From CBDAUN01 sp965214615 (lineage in GTDB: Bacteria; Pseudomonadota; Gammaproteobacteria; Arenicellales; JAJDZL01): a DNA stretch of 64,000 nt. The position numbers and the translations under genes were made by a program. Of this stretch, positions 8,571 through 17,772 are shown in pieces; the first letter of the stretch is position 1; the number at the start of each line of letters is the position of its first letter. The DNA is taken from positions 3,162,001 through 3,226,000 of the forward strand of contig OZ243952.1 of assembly GCA_965214615.1 (NCBI GenBank), written 5' to 3'. The notes under the pieces are model-generated. The model ran no database searches and was not told where the DNA came from. It worked only from the letters and a program-made list of their open reading frames with translations.

Positions 8571-9974
8571 ATGGATTCCGTCGATATCGGCCTGGCAGTC
8601 ACCTCCGCCATGCTGGTGCTGGTGGCGCTCGGAATGCGCGTGGCATTCGCCGCGGCGCTTGCAGGACTGATCGGCCTGGTCTGGATTTTCTGGGCAAAGA
8701 AAGGATATGACCCGCACTCGCTTTTGTGGGCAATCGAAATCGCCGCCAAAACCGCCGGCCAGGTGCCCCACTCGAAAGTATCGAGTCAGGCGCTGTCGCT
8801 GATACCGACCTTTATTCTGATCGGCTTTCTCGCCTATTACGCGGGCCTGACGCGCGCCTTGTTCGAAGCGGCGAAGCGCTGGGTGGGGTGGCTTCCGGGC
8901 GGACTGGCCGTTTCCACCGTGTTCGCCACTGCCGGATTTGCCGCGGTATCCGGAGCGTCGGTCGCCACATCGGCCGTGTTCGCTCGAATCGCAATACCGG
9001 AAATGCTTCAAAACGGCTACGACAAGAGATTCGCCGCAGGCGTGGTTGCCGCAGGCGGCACTCTCGCATCGCTGATCCCCCCTTCGGCAATTCTCGTCAT
9101 CTACGCCATCATTGTCGAACAAGACGTCGGCAAGCTGCTTTTGGCCGGTTTTGTGCCAGGTGCGTTTTCCGCGCTGATCTATGCGGTGCTGATCGTCGGT
9201 CTCGCATTGACGGTCCGCGGTTTCGGTCCGCGCATTACCGGATTTTCCTGGGCCGAACGCTTCAAGGCGGTGCCGCCGGCGCTTCCGATCGCTTTTGTTG
9301 TAGCAATCATCGTCCTGTTCATCTACAACCCGTTCGGCGGAGATGCCTGGGGCACGCCGACCGAAGGCGGCGCCCTCGGCGCCTTTGTGGTGTTCTGTCT
9401 TGCCGTGATCAAGGGAATGAGATGGCATCAACTCAAGCGCGCACTGATCGAGACGGCAAAGCTGGTGGTCATGATCTTTACCATCATATGGGGCGTCCTG
9501 ATCTACGTCCGATTTCTCGGTTTCGCCAACCTGCCCGACGCATTCGCCGAGTGGATCGCGTCGCTCGACCAAAGTCCGCTTCTGACATTGGTGCTGATTC
9601 TTCTCGCTTACGCGGTACTGGGCATGTTCATGGACGCCATAGGCATGCTGCTGCTGACTCTGCCGGTCGTCTATCCGGCCGTGATGGCGCTCAACGGCGG
9701 CGAATTCGTCTCCGCTGCAGACAGCAATTTCGGCATGTCGGCGACGCTTTGCGCAATCTGGTTCGGCATTCTGGTCGTCAAAATGGCGGAGCTTTGCCTG
9801 ATTACTCCGCCGATAGGGCTCAATTGCTTCGTCGTCGCCGGCGTACATCCGGAACTGTCTGTGCAGGATGTATTCAAGGGTGTTGCGCCGTTTTTTGTCG
9901 CCGATGCAATCACAATAGGCTTGCTGGTCGCGTTTCCGGCGATCGTACTGTGGCTGCCGTCTCAGCTGCTTTAG
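8571..9974 (+). CDS. TRAP transporter large permease (DctM family)
   Basis: 467 residues with twelve or so helices. DctM hallmarks include VSGASVATSAVFARIAIPEM, AGTLASLIPPSAILVIYAII-like PPS motif (GGTLASLIPPSAILV), and the closing CLITPPIGLNCFVVAGV. It forms the translocation channel of the system encoded by the two preceding genes and uses an ion gradient. Product is slightly longer than the usual 425-residue DctM. Confidence 0.92.
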   Translation: MDSVDIGLAVTSAMLVLVALGMRVAFAAALAGLIGLVWIFWAKKGYDPHSLLWAIEIAAKTAGQVPHSKVSSQALSLIPTFILIGFLAYYAGLTRALFEAAKRWVGWLPGGLAVSTVFATAGFAAVSGASVATSAVFARIAIPEMLQNGYDKRFAAGVVAAGGTLASLIPPSAILVIYAIIVEQDVGKLLLAGFVPGAFSALIYAVLIVGLALTVRGFGPRITGFSWAERFKAVPPALPIAFVVAIIVLFIYNPFGGDAWGTPTEGGALGAFVVFCLAVIKGMRWHQLKRALIETAKLVVMIFTIIWGVLIYVRFLGFANLPDAFAEWIASLDQSPLLTLVLILLAYAVLGMFMDAIGMLLLTLPVVYPAVMALNGGEFVSAADSNFGMSATLCAIWFGILVVKMAELCLITPPIGLNCFVVAGVHPELSVQDVFKGVAPFFVADAITIGLLVAFPAIVLWLPSQLL

Positions 9975-10208
9975 CACCAGCGCGTCTTGCAGGCTTGAAA
10001 TTCGGCATAGGGCCTGTTCCTAATTGACAATTCGACGAATTCGAAGCCGGAACAGGCATCCGATCCTCTTCAGCTTCGGGTGCAACCTGGCCGCCCTGGC
10101 GCTGAGTGCGAAACAGCCGGTTGCGAACGCAGGCGCGCGAGACTCCAGGATGCGTGAAACAACTGTACTCGACCGAATTCAGCCGGGCGCCGATTGCCGG
10201 AGGCCGCA

Positions 10209-11111
10209 ATGCGCAACGAACTGATGCGCGCCATGGTGATGATGATCGTCGCGATGCTGATCATACCCGGCATCGATGCGATCGCCAAGTGGACCTCAGA
10301 TTCGATTTCCACAGGACAGGTCACTTTGGCGCGTTTTACGTTCCAGACCATCTTTCTGCTTCCTCTGCTGTTTTTCATAAGCGGCAAGTGGGCGACGAAA
10401 AACCTGCTCCTGCATGCGCTCAGGGGAACTTTGATCGCGGCGGCAACAGTGATGTTTTTCAAAAGTCTCGCATTCCTGCCGATTGCCGACGCCATAGCGA
10501 TATTCTTCATTGAGCCGATGATCGTGACCCTGCTTTCGGTCATTGTGCTCGGCGAGAAGGTCGGTCGCAGACGCCTCGGAGCAATAGCTGTCGGGTTCAT
10601 CGGCGCGGTTGTCGTCATTCGTCCGTCATTCGCTACCGTCGGATGGCCGGTGCTGCTTCCGGTTGGCGCATCGCTTTGCTATGCGTTCTATATTCTTCTG
10701 ACACGCAAGCTCACCGCGGTGGAGCATCCGATCCGGATGCAATTCTTCGCCGGCGTGGCCGGAATGGCAGTCATGGGGATTCTCGTCACAGCAGGATCGC
10801 TGGCCGACGTCGATGTCCTGAGACTCACCCGGCCTTCTGCGACCGAATGGGGGCTGCTCCTGCTGCTGGGCCTGATCGCGACGCTCGCACACCTTCTCAT
10901 CGTCTATGCATACAAAATAGCCCCCGTAAGCCTACTGGCGCCGTTTCAGTATATCGAAATCATCAGCGCCACAATTCTGGGGCTGGTCATTTTCCACGAC
11001 TTTCCCGACGGCACGACCTGGATCGGCATTTCGCTGATTGTCGCATCGGGTATCTACATCTTCCGACGCGAATCTGCAGCGGGCAGCGGCCCTCGCCTTT
11101 CGAGCAGCTGA
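10209..11111 (+). CDS. EamA/DMT family permease
   Basis: The start at 10209 is chosen because GGAGG lies five bases upstream; product 300 residues with ten hydrophobic helices in two EamA halves (VARFTFQTIFLLPLLFFISG region and PVLLPVGASLCYAFYILLTRKL region). Drug/metabolite transporter superfamily; likely an exporter of a small metabolite. It stands alone between the TRAP operon and fur, so context does not help. Confidence 0.82.
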   Translation: MRNELMRAMVMMIVAMLIIPGIDAIAKWTSDSISTGQVTLARFTFQTIFLLPLLFFISGKWATKNLLLHALRGTLIAAATVMFFKSLAFLPIADAIAIFFIEPMIVTLLSVIVLGEKVGRRRLGAIAVGFIGAVVVIRPSFATVGWPVLLPVGASLCYAFYILLTRKLTAVEHPIRMQFFAGVAGMAVMGILVTAGSLADVDVLRLTRPSATEWGLLLLLGLIATLAHLLIVYAYKIAPVSLLAPFQYIEIISATILGLVIFHDFPDGTTWIGISLIVASGIYIFRRESAAGSGPRLSSS

Positions 11112-11198
11112 ATCGGCCCGGTCACGCGCCAGAGTCAGAATGAAGAGCCGAATGCGCCAAACCTGCCCAAATTCACAAGCACGGCGCCTGCGGCTGCC

Positions 11199-11681
11199 TT
11201 ATGCCGGATCGCCGCTTTCAATTTCGACAATGCCGGAGTAGCTCTCGTCCGAAACCGAGCAGCGCCCCTGCTTTTTCATGCCGTGGCAAACGCCGTACAA
11301 GTGCAGCGAATGGCCTTCAAGGGTAAATCCGAACGATTCTGCGACACGAACCTGGCGCTGCTCGATGTCTTCATCGACAAATTCAAGAACCCGGCCGCAC
11401 TTCACGCAAACGATGTGATCATGATGTTCTTCGTCGTTAAGCTCCCAATACGCCTTTTCCTCTCCGGCAAAGCGATGCCGCAGAACAATTCCCGATTGCT
11501 CGAACTGAGTCAGCACCCGGTAGACGGTCGCCAGTCCGACTTCGTGCCCGGCATCGCGCAGGGCCTGGTAAATGTCCTCGGCGCCGAGGTGCCGCTCGCT
11601 GGAAGTTTCGAGAATTTCGAGAATAAGCCGCCTAGGCAGCGTCTGCCTCAGTCCCGCCGATTTTAGATTCGTGTCGTTCAC
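11199..11681 (-). CDS. fur: Ferric uptake regulator Fur
   Basis: 160 residues from a GTG start at 11681. The winged helix (LRQTLPRRLILEILETSSERH, VGLATVYRVLTQFEQSGIV) and metal sites (EHHDHIVCVKCGRVLEF, then HSLHLYGVCHGMKKQGRC) are those of Fur rather than Zur or PerR. With iron bound it represses iron-uptake genes. The neighbouring genes are not obvious Fur targets and no Fur box was identified by eye. Confidence 0.9.
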   Translation of the reverse strand: MNDTNLKSAGLRQTLPRRLILEILETSSERHLGAEDIYQALRDAGHEVGLATVYRVLTQFEQSGIVLRHRFAGEEKAYWELNDEEHHDHIVCVKCGRVLEFVDEDIEQRQVRVAESFGFTLEGHSLHLYGVCHGMKKQGRCSVSDESYSGIVEIESGDPA

Positions 11682-11792
11682 TATGTCCCCTGTACTTCGT
11701 TCGCGCGCATCACCGGATGTCTCCTAGTTTTATCACAATTTGCCGGCGGCAGTTCATTTGCACTTCGCCCGCAGAGCCGCAGCATGGCCCGC

Positions 11793-13013
11793 TCAGGCTG
11801 ATGATTCGGCGCCGTATCTGGCCGCTTCTGGCAAATCTCCGGAAATTCCGCATGCCAGCTGCATGATCGGCCGTTTCAGCGCAGGCATCGAGTTGACAGC
11901 GCTCATCCCGATTCCCAGCACGGCCGGCAGCACCGGCTGGAAACTTCTAAATCCCGCATCGAATCCGTCCATGGCATGCATCACGGGGGTGTTGACGGCC
12001 TTGCGCCAGCGCTCATACTCCCGATACGCCTGGTGATTCCATACGTCCTGGCTGCCTGCAAGCCGCCCGGCAATGATTTGCGCCAGCGCCGCGGCATCCA
12101 TCAGGCCCAGATTGGCACCCATTCCGGCAAGCGGGTGGATGACATGCGCGGAATCGCCGATCAGCAATGCGCGCTGCGACAAATACGCGTTCGCGCAAAT
12201 TCGGCGAAGATCAAAGGACACCTTTTTGCTCACCAGCCTGGTCTCGCCCAGACGGTAGTCCAGGCATCGCGCCAGCGTGTCTCCGAACTGCTCGTCCGAA
12301 AGATCCATCAGGTCCGCAGCCTGGCGCGACTCCAGGCTCCAGACAATCGAGCAGGTGCCGTCGCCGAGCGGGAGGAACGCAAGTGGACCGCCGCGCAGAA
12401 ACCGTTGAAACGAAGTGTTCAGATGCGGTACGCCGGTTTCAATCTGAGCGACAATCGCCGTTTGTCCGTAGCTGCGCTCGCGTGCCTCGATACCGGCAAA
12501 CGAACGCACCAGGGAATTGCCGCCGTCTGCGCCGACAACCACCCCTGCGTGAACCGTGTCGCCTGACATAAAACTCAATTCGACCGAGTCGCCGGCGGGG
12601 CGAATCGACTGAAGTTCGGCGCTTTCGCGCAGTTCGATCGATTCGGCGCTTTCGGCAACCGCGGCCAAGGCGCCTGTAAGCACGCTGTTCTCGACAATGT
12701 GGCCAAGATGCGGCTTGTCAATTTCATCGGCGCGAAAGTGAATTCGTCCGCCCGATTCGCCCCACACTTCGATAGATTGAAACGGGCAGCAGCGGAATTC
12801 GCCTTTGTTCCAGGCACCAATTTTGCGCAAGAACGCTTCAGAACCGAGATGAATCGAGTTCACACGCAAATCATAGGAAACACGGGCTCCGGTACTGAAA
12901 TATCCGCGTTCGGCGACGATAATGCGACGACCCTCGTCCTTTAGGGCGCATGCGAACGCCAGCCCGGCAATGCCGCCTCCAATGACAGCGATGTCAAACT
13001 CGGCGCAGCTCAT
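11793..13013 (-). CDS. ubiI: UbiH/UbiF/VisC family FAD-dependent ubiquinone biosynthesis hydroxylase
   Basis: 406 residues. FAD-binding GIAGLAFACAL-type Rossmann motif near residue 13, the DG motif (VVGADGGNSLVRSFAG) near 170, and the second FAD motif ALLIGDSAHVIHPLAGMGANLG near 290. It hydroxylates the aromatic ring of a ubiquinone precursor. It overlaps ubiH by 20 bases and is last in the ygfB-pepP-ubiH-ubiI order seen in enterics, which supports C5 hydroxylase UbiI, though UbiF/UbiM-type specificity cannot be excluded. Confidence 0.85.
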   Translation of the reverse strand: MSCAEFDIAVIGGGIAGLAFACALKDEGRRIIVAERGYFSTGARVSYDLRVNSIHLGSEAFLRKIGAWNKGEFRCCPFQSIEVWGESGGRIHFRADEIDKPHLGHIVENSVLTGALAAVAESAESIELRESAELQSIRPAGDSVELSFMSGDTVHAGVVVGADGGNSLVRSFAGIEARERSYGQTAIVAQIETGVPHLNTSFQRFLRGGPLAFLPLGDGTCSIVWSLESRQAADLMDLSDEQFGDTLARCLDYRLGETRLVSKKVSFDLRRICANAYLSQRALLIGDSAHVIHPLAGMGANLGLMDAAALAQIIAGRLAGSQDVWNHQAYREYERWRKAVNTPVMHAMDGFDAGFRSFQPVLPAVLGIGMSAVNSMPALKRPIMQLACGISGDLPEAARYGAESSA

Positions 13014-14256
13014 GCGACACTTCCGGATGACCAGGCGGTCCCGCCCTTTGCTGCAAGCTGCGAAGTCCGACTGTGCGGTTCAGCACAAAGCGGCGCAAAG
13101 GCGAAGACGAGCCTGCTGCGCAAATCCCGGCCCGCCTGACTGTCTGGACCAAAGGACGGTCGCTCGCAAACAGCCGAACCAGGCCATCGGTAAACATGCT
13201 GACCGCCGCAGCTTCGGCGCTTCGGCGGCGGTCGTAGCGCGACAGCACCGACAGTGAGCCGATGTCCCACCCGCGGCGATGGTGGCGGGCGAGCACATTT
13301 GCGAACTCTGCGATATCGCGCAGACTGAGATTCAATCCCTGTCCTGCAACCGGATGGACCGTGTGCGCGGCGTTTCCAACCACGGCAATGCGCTCTTTCA
13401 CCGCAGTCTTCAACCGGCTCGCGACAAGCGGATACACGACCCTGTCGCCGGTGATGCGGACAAAATTGGATTTCGCACGTTCGCCAATCTCCTGCTGCAG
13501 CCTTGCAATAAACGTCGGCTCGTCGCAATTTAAAAGAAACGCGCTGGCATCAGACTCATGGGTCCACACCAGCGAATACTCCCTGTCGCCGGCCGGGAGC
13601 AGGGCGATCGGCCCTGCGGCGGCAAAGATTTCGTATGCCGTGCCTTGATGGGCCTGGTCCAGCTCAAGACGGCAGATCAGCGCATTCTGGGGATATCGCG
13701 CCGCATCCGGCTCAAAGCCGGCCTGCTGTGCGAGCGGCGAGCGTCCGCCGTCGGCAATCACCGCGACCGAGGCGTTCAGATGCCCGGGCGTGCCGCCTGA
13801 CTCGATGTCAACCCGCACCCGATCTCGCTCGGCGCGGACCGCCGCAGCGTTGGTCCCGGCGATGACTTGCACATGAGGCATTGCGTCCAGCCGGGCATAC
13901 AGGCAACGCCCGATTGCCCGGGCAGAAACGTTCCAGCCAAGCGCCTCGCAGGAAACGTCATCCGCACCAAGACGGGTATAAGCGCCGCTTCCGCGCTCGC
14001 AAACGATAATTTCAGCGATCGCAGCCGCATCGCCGGGGCTCAGGGTCTCCCACAACCCCCATCGATCAAGCAGTACCTTGGCGCTGTAGGTCAGCGCCAG
14101 CCTGCGGGTATCGAAACTCGGCTGCCCCGCCGCACCCGAAGCTGCAGGCTCGATCACGGCAGCCTTCAGCCCCGAGCCTTCCAGCGCATACGCCAAACTT
14201 GCGCCGACCAGTCCGCCGCCGCAGACGACCACGTCAAAATCCAGCTTTGAATTCAT
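12994..14256 (-). CDS. ubiH: 2-octaprenyl-6-methoxyphenol hydroxylase UbiH
   Basis: 420 residues with GGGLVGASLAYAL (FAD), VIADGGRSPLAQQAG (DG motif) and AVVGNAAHTVHPVAGQGLNL (second FAD motif). Flavin monooxygenase of aerobic ubiquinone synthesis. It follows pepP and overlaps the ubiI-like gene, matching the enteric pepP-ubiH-visC operon. The C-terminal 40 residues are Arg-rich and poorly conserved to my eye. Confidence 0.87.
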   Translation of the reverse strand: MNSKLDFDVVVCGGGLVGASLAYALEGSGLKAAVIEPAASGAAGQPSFDTRRLALTYSAKVLLDRWGLWETLSPGDAAAIAEIIVCERGSGAYTRLGADDVSCEALGWNVSARAIGRCLYARLDAMPHVQVIAGTNAAAVRAERDRVRVDIESGGTPGHLNASVAVIADGGRSPLAQQAGFEPDAARYPQNALICRLELDQAHQGTAYEIFAAAGPIALLPAGDREYSLVWTHESDASAFLLNCDEPTFIARLQQEIGERAKSNFVRITGDRVVYPLVASRLKTAVKERIAVVGNAAHTVHPVAGQGLNLSLRDIAEFANVLARHHRRGWDIGSLSVLSRYDRRRSAEAAAVSMFTDGLVRLFASDRPLVQTVRRAGICAAGSSSPLRRFVLNRTVGLRSLQQRAGPPGHPEVSHELRRV

Positions 14257-14300
14257 GATATTGATCCCTGAACGCCCGCACCGTTCGGACGCACGGACGC

Positions 14301-15593
14301 TCAGGCGCCGCCCATCAGGGACTCGATGGCATCCGGCTCCTTGGGAACTGCGTCGGTCAAAACTTCGTTGCCGGCATCGGTGATGACGATGTCGTCTTCA
14401 ATCCGAATCCCGATTCCGTGAAAGTGCAGCGGAACATCGTCTGCGGGCGATATGTAGATGCCCGGCTCCACCGTCATGCACAATCCTTTCTCCAGCGGCA
14501 TCGACTCGCCATCGACCACATAGTCGCCCACATCATGCACATCCAGGCCGATCCAATGGCCGACCTTGTGCATGTAGAACTTCTTGAATGCCTCTTGTTC
14601 GATAATTTCGTCCGCACTGCCGCTCAGAAGTCCCAGATGTCTGAGACCATCGACAATCGCAGCGACAGAGGCATCATGAACGTCCGCATGCCGCTTGCCG
14701 GGAACTGCGCATGCGATCGCATTCAGCTGAGCTTCCAGCACAATGGCATAAACTTCCTTGTGCACAGTGCTGAAACGCCCATTGACCGGAAAGGTTCGGG
14801 TGATGTCCGAAGCATAGCAATCCAATTCGGCACCGGCATCGATGAGCAGCAAATCGCCATCGCGCAGCGGATCGCGATTGTCCATGTAGTGCAGGATGCA
14901 GGCGTTGCTTCCGGAAGCGACGATGCTCGGATAGGCCGGTTCGCAGCCGGCGTTGCGGAAACATCGCTCCACCTCCGATTGAATCTCGAATTCCGCAAGA
15001 CCCGGGCGGCACATCCGCATGGCGCTGCAATGCGCCTCGGCCGCGATCTGCCCGGCCCGTCTCATCAGTCCGATTTCGCTTTCGTCCTTTCGAATCCGCA
15101 TCTGCTTGAGCGCGTCGCCCAAATCAACAATTTGCGTCGGCGCTCGCACACCCAGTCGAACCTTGCTCCTGACCTGATTGAGCCAACCGATAAGTTGCGC
15201 GTCGAAATCCGGATTCCGGCCAATGGGATAATGGATCGAATCGCGTCCCGACAGAAGTTGCGGCATCATTTCCCCGAGCTTGGAAATCGGATGCGCCGCG
15301 TCGGCTCCGAACTCGGAAACAGCTCCTTCCACGCCGGCGCGCCTACCGTTCCAAAGCTCCTTGTCGGGATCTTTCTCCCTGCAAAACAAAAGATACTCGC
15401 CATCATCATGGCCCGGCGCGAATACGGCAACAGACTCGGGCTCGCTAAAGCGCGTCAAATAGTAAAAGTCGCTGTCCGGGCGAAACGGATACTCGACATC
15501 CGAATTTCGCTGCCGAACCGGCGAGGTCGGCACAACCGCAATGCCGGAGCCGATCTGCGACATGATCGCCTGCCTTCGGTCCTGAAAGCTCAT
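14301..15593 (-). CDS. pepP: Xaa-Pro aminopeptidase PepP
   Basis: 430 residues. N-terminal creatinase-like domain to about residue 170, then the pita-bread peptidase. Dinuclear manganese ligands can be placed: Asp in LLLIDAGAELD and YASDITRTFPV, His in MHKVGHWIGLDVHD, Glu in CMTVEPGIYI and IRIEDDIVIT. It removes N-terminal residues preceding proline. Start overlaps the ygfB stop (ATGA-type), consistent with cotranscription. Confidence 0.93.
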   Translation of the reverse strand: MSFQDRRQAIMSQIGSGIAVVPTSPVRQRNSDVEYPFRPDSDFYYLTRFSEPESVAVFAPGHDDGEYLLFCREKDPDKELWNGRRAGVEGAVSEFGADAAHPISKLGEMMPQLLSGRDSIHYPIGRNPDFDAQLIGWLNQVRSKVRLGVRAPTQIVDLGDALKQMRIRKDESEIGLMRRAGQIAAEAHCSAMRMCRPGLAEFEIQSEVERCFRNAGCEPAYPSIVASGSNACILHYMDNRDPLRDGDLLLIDAGAELDCYASDITRTFPVNGRFSTVHKEVYAIVLEAQLNAIACAVPGKRHADVHDASVAAIVDGLRHLGLLSGSADEIIEQEAFKKFYMHKVGHWIGLDVHDVGDYVVDGESMPLEKGLCMTVEPGIYISPADDVPLHFHGIGIRIEDDIVITDAGNEVLTDAVPKEPDAIESLMGGA

Positions 15594-16162
15594 GCCGAAA
15601 GCACGGTGTCGACGCCAATCGCTGCATTGCGCGAGCGGTAGAATGCGACCGTCTCAAAAAACAGCTGCACCGCAGTGCGCAAATGCTCCTCAAGCGTCAT
15701 AAAATCAAACTCCTGATCATCGTACGGCTCATCGCTGTCAAGCTCGACGACCGCAATGCTGCGGATGTCTTCGATAATTTCCACGCATTCTTCCGGCATA
15801 TCCCCGGAAATCGAGAACTCGGCGAATCCGAGTCCCTCGAGAAATCCCGAACACCACCCGTTGGCCTGCTCGATACGGATTTGCAGCGGCTCGTCCTCTG
15901 AAGGAAGGAGAACATCGAAATTGAACCCATCTTCTTCGATATTGCTGCGAATGTCTCTATACATGTCGACAACGCGCGCAGTGAGCGGTACGTATTCGCT
16001 GTCCGGAAGATAACGCTCGGGCAGCATCATCGGCAGCCAGTCGTCGATGTCCTGCTCGTCGCAGCCGACACAGATCAGCGCGGTGAGCTGACCGTGAAAT
16101 TTCGAAGCTTCGACAGGTATGTCGAACGGAATCAGCAAATTCTGAACTTCATCGTAATCCAT
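15590..16162 (-). CDS. ygfB: UPF0149 family protein YgfB
   Basis: 190 residues, acidic, with the YecA/YgfB helical fold: SKFHGQLTALICVGC near the start, WCSGFLEGLGF in the middle and FETVAFYRSRN near the end. First gene of the ygfB-pepP-ubiH-ubiI operon. In Pseudomonas a homologue modulates gene expression, but the family function is not settled. Confidence 0.85.
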   Translation of the reverse strand: MDYDEVQNLLIPFDIPVEASKFHGQLTALICVGCDEQDIDDWLPMMLPERYLPDSEYVPLTARVVDMYRDIRSNIEEDGFNFDVLLPSEDEPLQIRIEQANGWCSGFLEGLGFAEFSISGDMPEECVEIIEDIRSIAVVELDSDEPYDDQEFDFMTLEEHLRTAVQLFFETVAFYRSRNAAIGVDTVLSA

Positions 16163-16228
16163 GAGTTAAGTCATCCAGCGTAAAAAATGGATCGAATCGT
16201 CCATTCCCACCATTGTCCCGATACGGCC

Positions 16229-16678
16229 CTATGTTTGGCCATTGGCCGATTTTCCTTTTCTTTGCAAGCGCGCGGCAGCCTCGGCCGCACCAGCGGCGAT
16301 GAGTCCTATGAGCGCGCCGTCGGCAACGAGCCACATCGAATCGCCCTCGCTGCGAATGGCGGCTGAAACCGACAGCCGCTCTGCCGCTGCGCCTAGAATC
16401 AGCGCAAGGACAAAGTTCATCCACGCGCCGACAATTGTACCTGCCATCCACCAGCGAATCCGGACATTGATTGCCGGATAGGACTTAAAGCACCCGCAAG
16501 CCGCAGCCATGGCGCCGATGCATGCGTACCAAAGGATCAGACCTGCTGACGCGGCCGGGCCGGGCGGTTCGCCGGCAAGCTGCAAGGCGCTGGCGCAGAC
16601 CGCTCCTGCCAGCAAACCGACGAGCTTGGCGGTCGCAACCGCGGCTGCGCTCACAGGCGCTTTGCTTTCGTTAATCAT
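16229..16678 (-). CDS. Hypothetical four-helix membrane protein
   Basis: 149 residues from ATG 16678 (an in-frame ATG at 16717 gives 162). Four hydrophobic stretches (AKLVGLLAGAVCASALQL, GLILWYACIGAMAAACGC, WMAGTIVGAWMNFVLALILG, LVADGALIGLIAAGAAEA) and a Lys/Arg-rich tail. No family recognised and no clear ribosome site. It sits upstream of ygfB on the same strand, separated by about 65 bases. Confidence 0.55.
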   Translation of the reverse strand: MINESKAPVSAAAVATAKLVGLLAGAVCASALQLAGEPPGPAASAGLILWYACIGAMAAACGCFKSYPAINVRIRWWMAGTIVGAWMNFVLALILGAAAERLSVSAAIRSEGDSMWLVADGALIGLIAAGAAEAAARLQRKGKSANGQT

Positions 16679-16952
16679 CGGATACAAACCGTAGCGGAAT
16701 GCCGAAACATGCGGCATTCGCCGCTGCGAGCAGCGAATGCCATTCTATCACAGCGCGCATGGCGCCGGATTGTGTGCCTTCGGATTGTGATTCTTTCGGC
16801 GCGAATCCGTATCCCGCGGCTGCGGGCCATAGCGGGCGCCAACTGCCCGCAGCGGCGGCAATTGAAAAAATTCCGGCGAATCTATGGTAAGATTAATAGC
16901 CATTAAGGTTTTACGCGAACAATGCGCCGTATCTGTCGTATACGGCAATCCA

Positions 16953-17153
16953 ATGAACGAACAAATTGATGATCTAGAGTCAAAAATCGATCAGCTTGTT
17001 GCGCTTTGCGAACGTCTCCACGCGGAAAATCAGCAATTGATCGCTGATTGCAATGCAGCACGGGTCGAGAAGTCGCGCATGCACAACAAGAACCGAGAAG
17101 CATCGAGACAGATCGGGGAAATCATCGATGAATTGCGCGCGGTGGTCAAATGA
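16953..17153 (+). CDS. Small coiled-coil cell-division-associated protein (TIGR02449/ZapB-like)
   Basis: 66 residues starting MNEQIDDLESKIDQL, an almost uninterrupted coiled coil with heptads through residue 60. Small coiled-coil genes of this kind precede zapA in many Gammaproteobacteria. Start at 16953 is preferred over the longer frame from 16884 because the family begins at this point. Overlaps zapA by four bases. Confidence 0.72.
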   Translation: MNEQIDDLESKIDQLVALCERLHAENQQLIADCNAARVEKSRMHNKNREASRQIGEIIDELRAVVK

Positions 17154-17452
17154 AGCCTGCCCCTCCCGAAAACAGCATCAAGATTCGCATCGCCAACGAG
17201 GAGTACTACGTCACGTGCTCCGAGCAAGAGCAGATCGGACTGCTGAAAGCTGCCCATATGCTCGACAGTGAAATCAGGTCGCGCCAGCAATCCGACCGCT
17301 CTATGTCAGCCGAGCGCGGCGCCGTGATGGTGGCGCTGAACATGGCCGACGAACTGCTTGCGCTGCGCGAGAGCAAGGACGCAGGCGACACCGAGCCCAG
17401 AATCAAGGCGATTTCGGAAAAGATCGATCAGACGCTGCGCAAATTCGTATAA
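17150..17452 (+). CDS. zapA: Cell division protein ZapA
   Basis: 100 residues with the ZapA pattern: IKIRIANEEYYVTCSEQEQIGLLKAAHMLD, then a C-terminal coiled coil (VALNMADELLALRE). ZapA crosslinks FtsZ protofilaments at the Z-ring. ATGA overlap with the preceding coiled-coil gene and position directly before 6S RNA and fau match the enteric order. Confidence 0.9.
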   Translation: MKPAPPENSIKIRIANEEYYVTCSEQEQIGLLKAAHMLDSEIRSRQQSDRSMSAERGAVMVALNMADELLALRESKDAGDTEPRIKAISEKIDQTLRKFV

Positions 17453-17478
17453 TTTTACTTCGATGGACGATTTTCAAG

Positions 17479-17676
17479 CCGCCTGTAGTGTTCGAGCCGG
17501 CTTTTAAGCCTTAGAACCTAAATCATAACTTGGGAACTGTCCGCGGCAGCTGTTGCGAGCATCGTCCTGGCTTTCAAAGGCAAGGGCCGAAGCACCTGAA
17601 GCGGTCGCGAGTGTTCCCCCTTGGACACCTCGGTTCAAGGTCAGCAGCCCGGCACGGCACGTGCGGGCGGTTTTTT
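17479..17676 (+). ncRNA. ssrS: 6S RNA
   Basis: Lies between zapA and fau, the conserved position of ssrS. The 5' end CCGCCTGTA (17479-17487) pairs with TGCGGGCGG (17662-17670) to close a long hairpin, followed by a T-run at 17671-17676. The segment CGGTTCAAGGTCAGCAGCCCGGCACGGCA near the 3' side resembles the E. coli 3' half. 6S RNA mimics an open promoter and sequesters sigma-70 RNA polymerase in stationary phase. Ends are estimates. Confidence 0.85.
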
Positions 17677-17772
17677 CAGGATTCAGCCTGCCGCGATCGG
17701 ACCGGCCGCGAATCGCGGCTGCGAAATTCTGCAGGCGAACTCAATTTGCATCTATCGCCTTCAATAAATTCT

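Noticed and set aside
8550..9977. 475-codon open frame on the minus strand
   Set aside because: Antisense to the clear DctM gene; composition (His/Arg/Gln/Asp-rich, no domain) is typical of a shadow frame.
14418..15641. 407-codon open frame on the plus strand
   Set aside because: Antisense to pepP; no motif of its own.
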